Below are positions 15,585 through 16,120 of a stretch of DNA of 16,120 bases, one piece after another. Source of the stretch: Bryobacterales bacterium (GTDB lineage: Bacteria > Acidobacteriota > Terriglobia > Bryobacterales > Bryobacteraceae); the NCBI GenBank assembly GCA_030838885.1, contig JAUZEU010000179.1, positions 1 to 16,120 on the forward strand, read 5' to 3'. The first letter of the stretch is position 1. Every line of letters starts with the position of its first letter. The notes below the pieces were generated by a model. That model was not told where the DNA came from and ran no database searches. It saw only the letters and a list, made by a program, of their open reading frames with translations. The position numbers and the translations under genes were made by a program.

Positions 15585-16120
15585 GTGCGCCGGGCAACCT
15601 GGATTTGCGGTCTCGCGCTGTCCCTCACAGAACTGGGCGCTCAACAATTTACAGGCTCGAAAAGCTGTGCGGGCTGCCACGTCGAGCAAACCCGGCGTCA
15701 TGCGGCCAGCATGCACCAGCGCGCGCTTCGTCCCGCCACCGCCAGCCCTGTTGCGGACCTCCTGGACCGTCCCGTCATGGAGCGCAACGGCGTTGAACTA
15801 CACTACTCCCGGACTTCCGAGGGCTTGCACGTGCGGTCTCGCCTCGACGGCGATACACAGGACGCGCCACTGACCTGGATTTTCGGTGCCGGCCTCTTCG
15901 CCTTCACGCCTGTCGGTGTTCGCGACGGCGTCTATTTCGAACACCGTGTCTCCTGGTATTCAGCGTTGCACCGGCCGGGTATGACCATGGGCCATCCCAG
16001 CGCAAAGCCCGCATCCGCCGCTGCGGCTCTCGGGCAACCGCAATCACCACAGACCATCTTCCGCTGCTTCAACTGTCACGCCACAAATGTCAGGCCAGGT
16101 CCGGACCTGACCGCGATGCA
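15585..16120 (+). CDS. Secreted multihaem c-type cytochrome, N-terminal part (runs off right edge)
   Basis: There are 178 codons in the window and the 3' end is missing. GTG at 15585 is the first start after an in-frame TAA (15573-15575). Residues 1-20 (VRRATWICGLALSLTELGAQ) form a Sec signal peptide. Two haem c-binding motifs are visible: CAGCH at 28-32 and CFNCH at 161-165. The first is followed by HVEQTRRHAASMH, with histidines that could be distal ligands, as in cytochrome c554-type proteins that often carry TPR repeats at the C-terminus in Acidobacteriota. Between the motifs lies a domain of about 120 residues with beta-rich character (VELHYSRTSEGLHVRSRLDG; VGVRDGVYFEHRVSWY). It probably transfers electrons outside the cytoplasm. 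It is codirectional with the PIG-L gene but has its own promoter-like site. Confidence 0.85.
   Translation, partial: MRRATWICGLALSLTELGAQQFTGSKSCAGCHVEQTRRHAASMHQRALRPATASPVADLLDRPVMERNGVELHYSRTSEGLHVRSRLDGDTQDAPLTWIFGAGLFAFTPVGVRDGVYFEHRVSWYSALHRPGMTMGHPSAKPASAAAALGQPQSPQTIFRCFNCHATNVRPGPDLTAM

Noticed and set aside
15345..15716. 123-codon minus-strand frame between the PIG-L and cytochrome genes
   Set aside because: It overlaps the 3' end of PIG-L and the signal peptide of the cytochrome on the opposite strand and shows no domain.

Overview
The window most likely comes from an Acidobacteriota chromosome (Bryobacterales / 'Solibacter'-like). This is inferred from the mix of families, not from a marker gene. 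Typical of that phylum are: Oar-type TonB-dependent receptors with an N-terminal carboxypeptidase-regulatory-like domain; an orphan two-module MacB/FtsX permease (ADOP family) coupled to a PadR regulator; a Tat-exported FG-GAP/ASPIC (CRTAC1-like) protein; a secreted PIG-L hydrolase with an HPGDPE motif; and a secreted multihaem c-type cytochrome. Composition is GC-rich, which is why many long antisense reading frames appear that are not genes.

Layout. 1-1042 (-): N-terminal 347 codons of an Oar-like receptor that runs off the left edge. 1343-1780 (+): small four-helix membrane protein. 1781-2636: no convincing gene, possibly decayed DNA. 2637-3938 (-): a damaged stretch with one intact gene (an antibiotic-biosynthesis-monooxygenase-fold protein with an unusual tail), the N-terminal stump of a zinc-type quinone oxidoreductase, and a frameshifted GAF-domain remnant. 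4168-5892 (+): CRTAC1-like beta-propeller protein. 5878-10337 (-): a TPR protein and a complete 1092-residue Oar-like receptor, joined by a 1-nt stop/start overlap and converging on the CRTAC1 gene with a 15-nt tail-to-tail overlap. 10537-13537 (-): PadR regulator and ADOP permease separated by 1 nt, with an 8-bp-arm palindrome in front of padR. 13591-14643 (-): NADP(H)-type zinc alcohol dehydrogenase. 14763-15473 (+): Tat-exported PIG-L protein. 15585-16120 (+): start of a secreted multihaem cytochrome, cut by the right edge.

How the genes may work together. The receptor and TPR protein look like one outer-membrane/periplasmic unit, and the CRTAC1 protein next to them is also exported; this resembles uptake or surface-display modules that recur in Acidobacteriota, but the substrate cannot be read from sequence. 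PadR plus ADOP looks like a self-contained, autoregulated export or stress unit. The PIG-L and cytochrome genes are both exported and codirectional but have separate promoter-like sites. No RNA gene, CRISPR array, intact insertion sequence or phage gene was found. I see no clearly new multi-gene system. The observations most worth checking are the shared promoter/GTG-start box of two Tat-exported genes, the missing catalytic-base aspartate in the PIG-L protein, the PadR palindrome, and the decayed 1.8-4.0 kb stretch.
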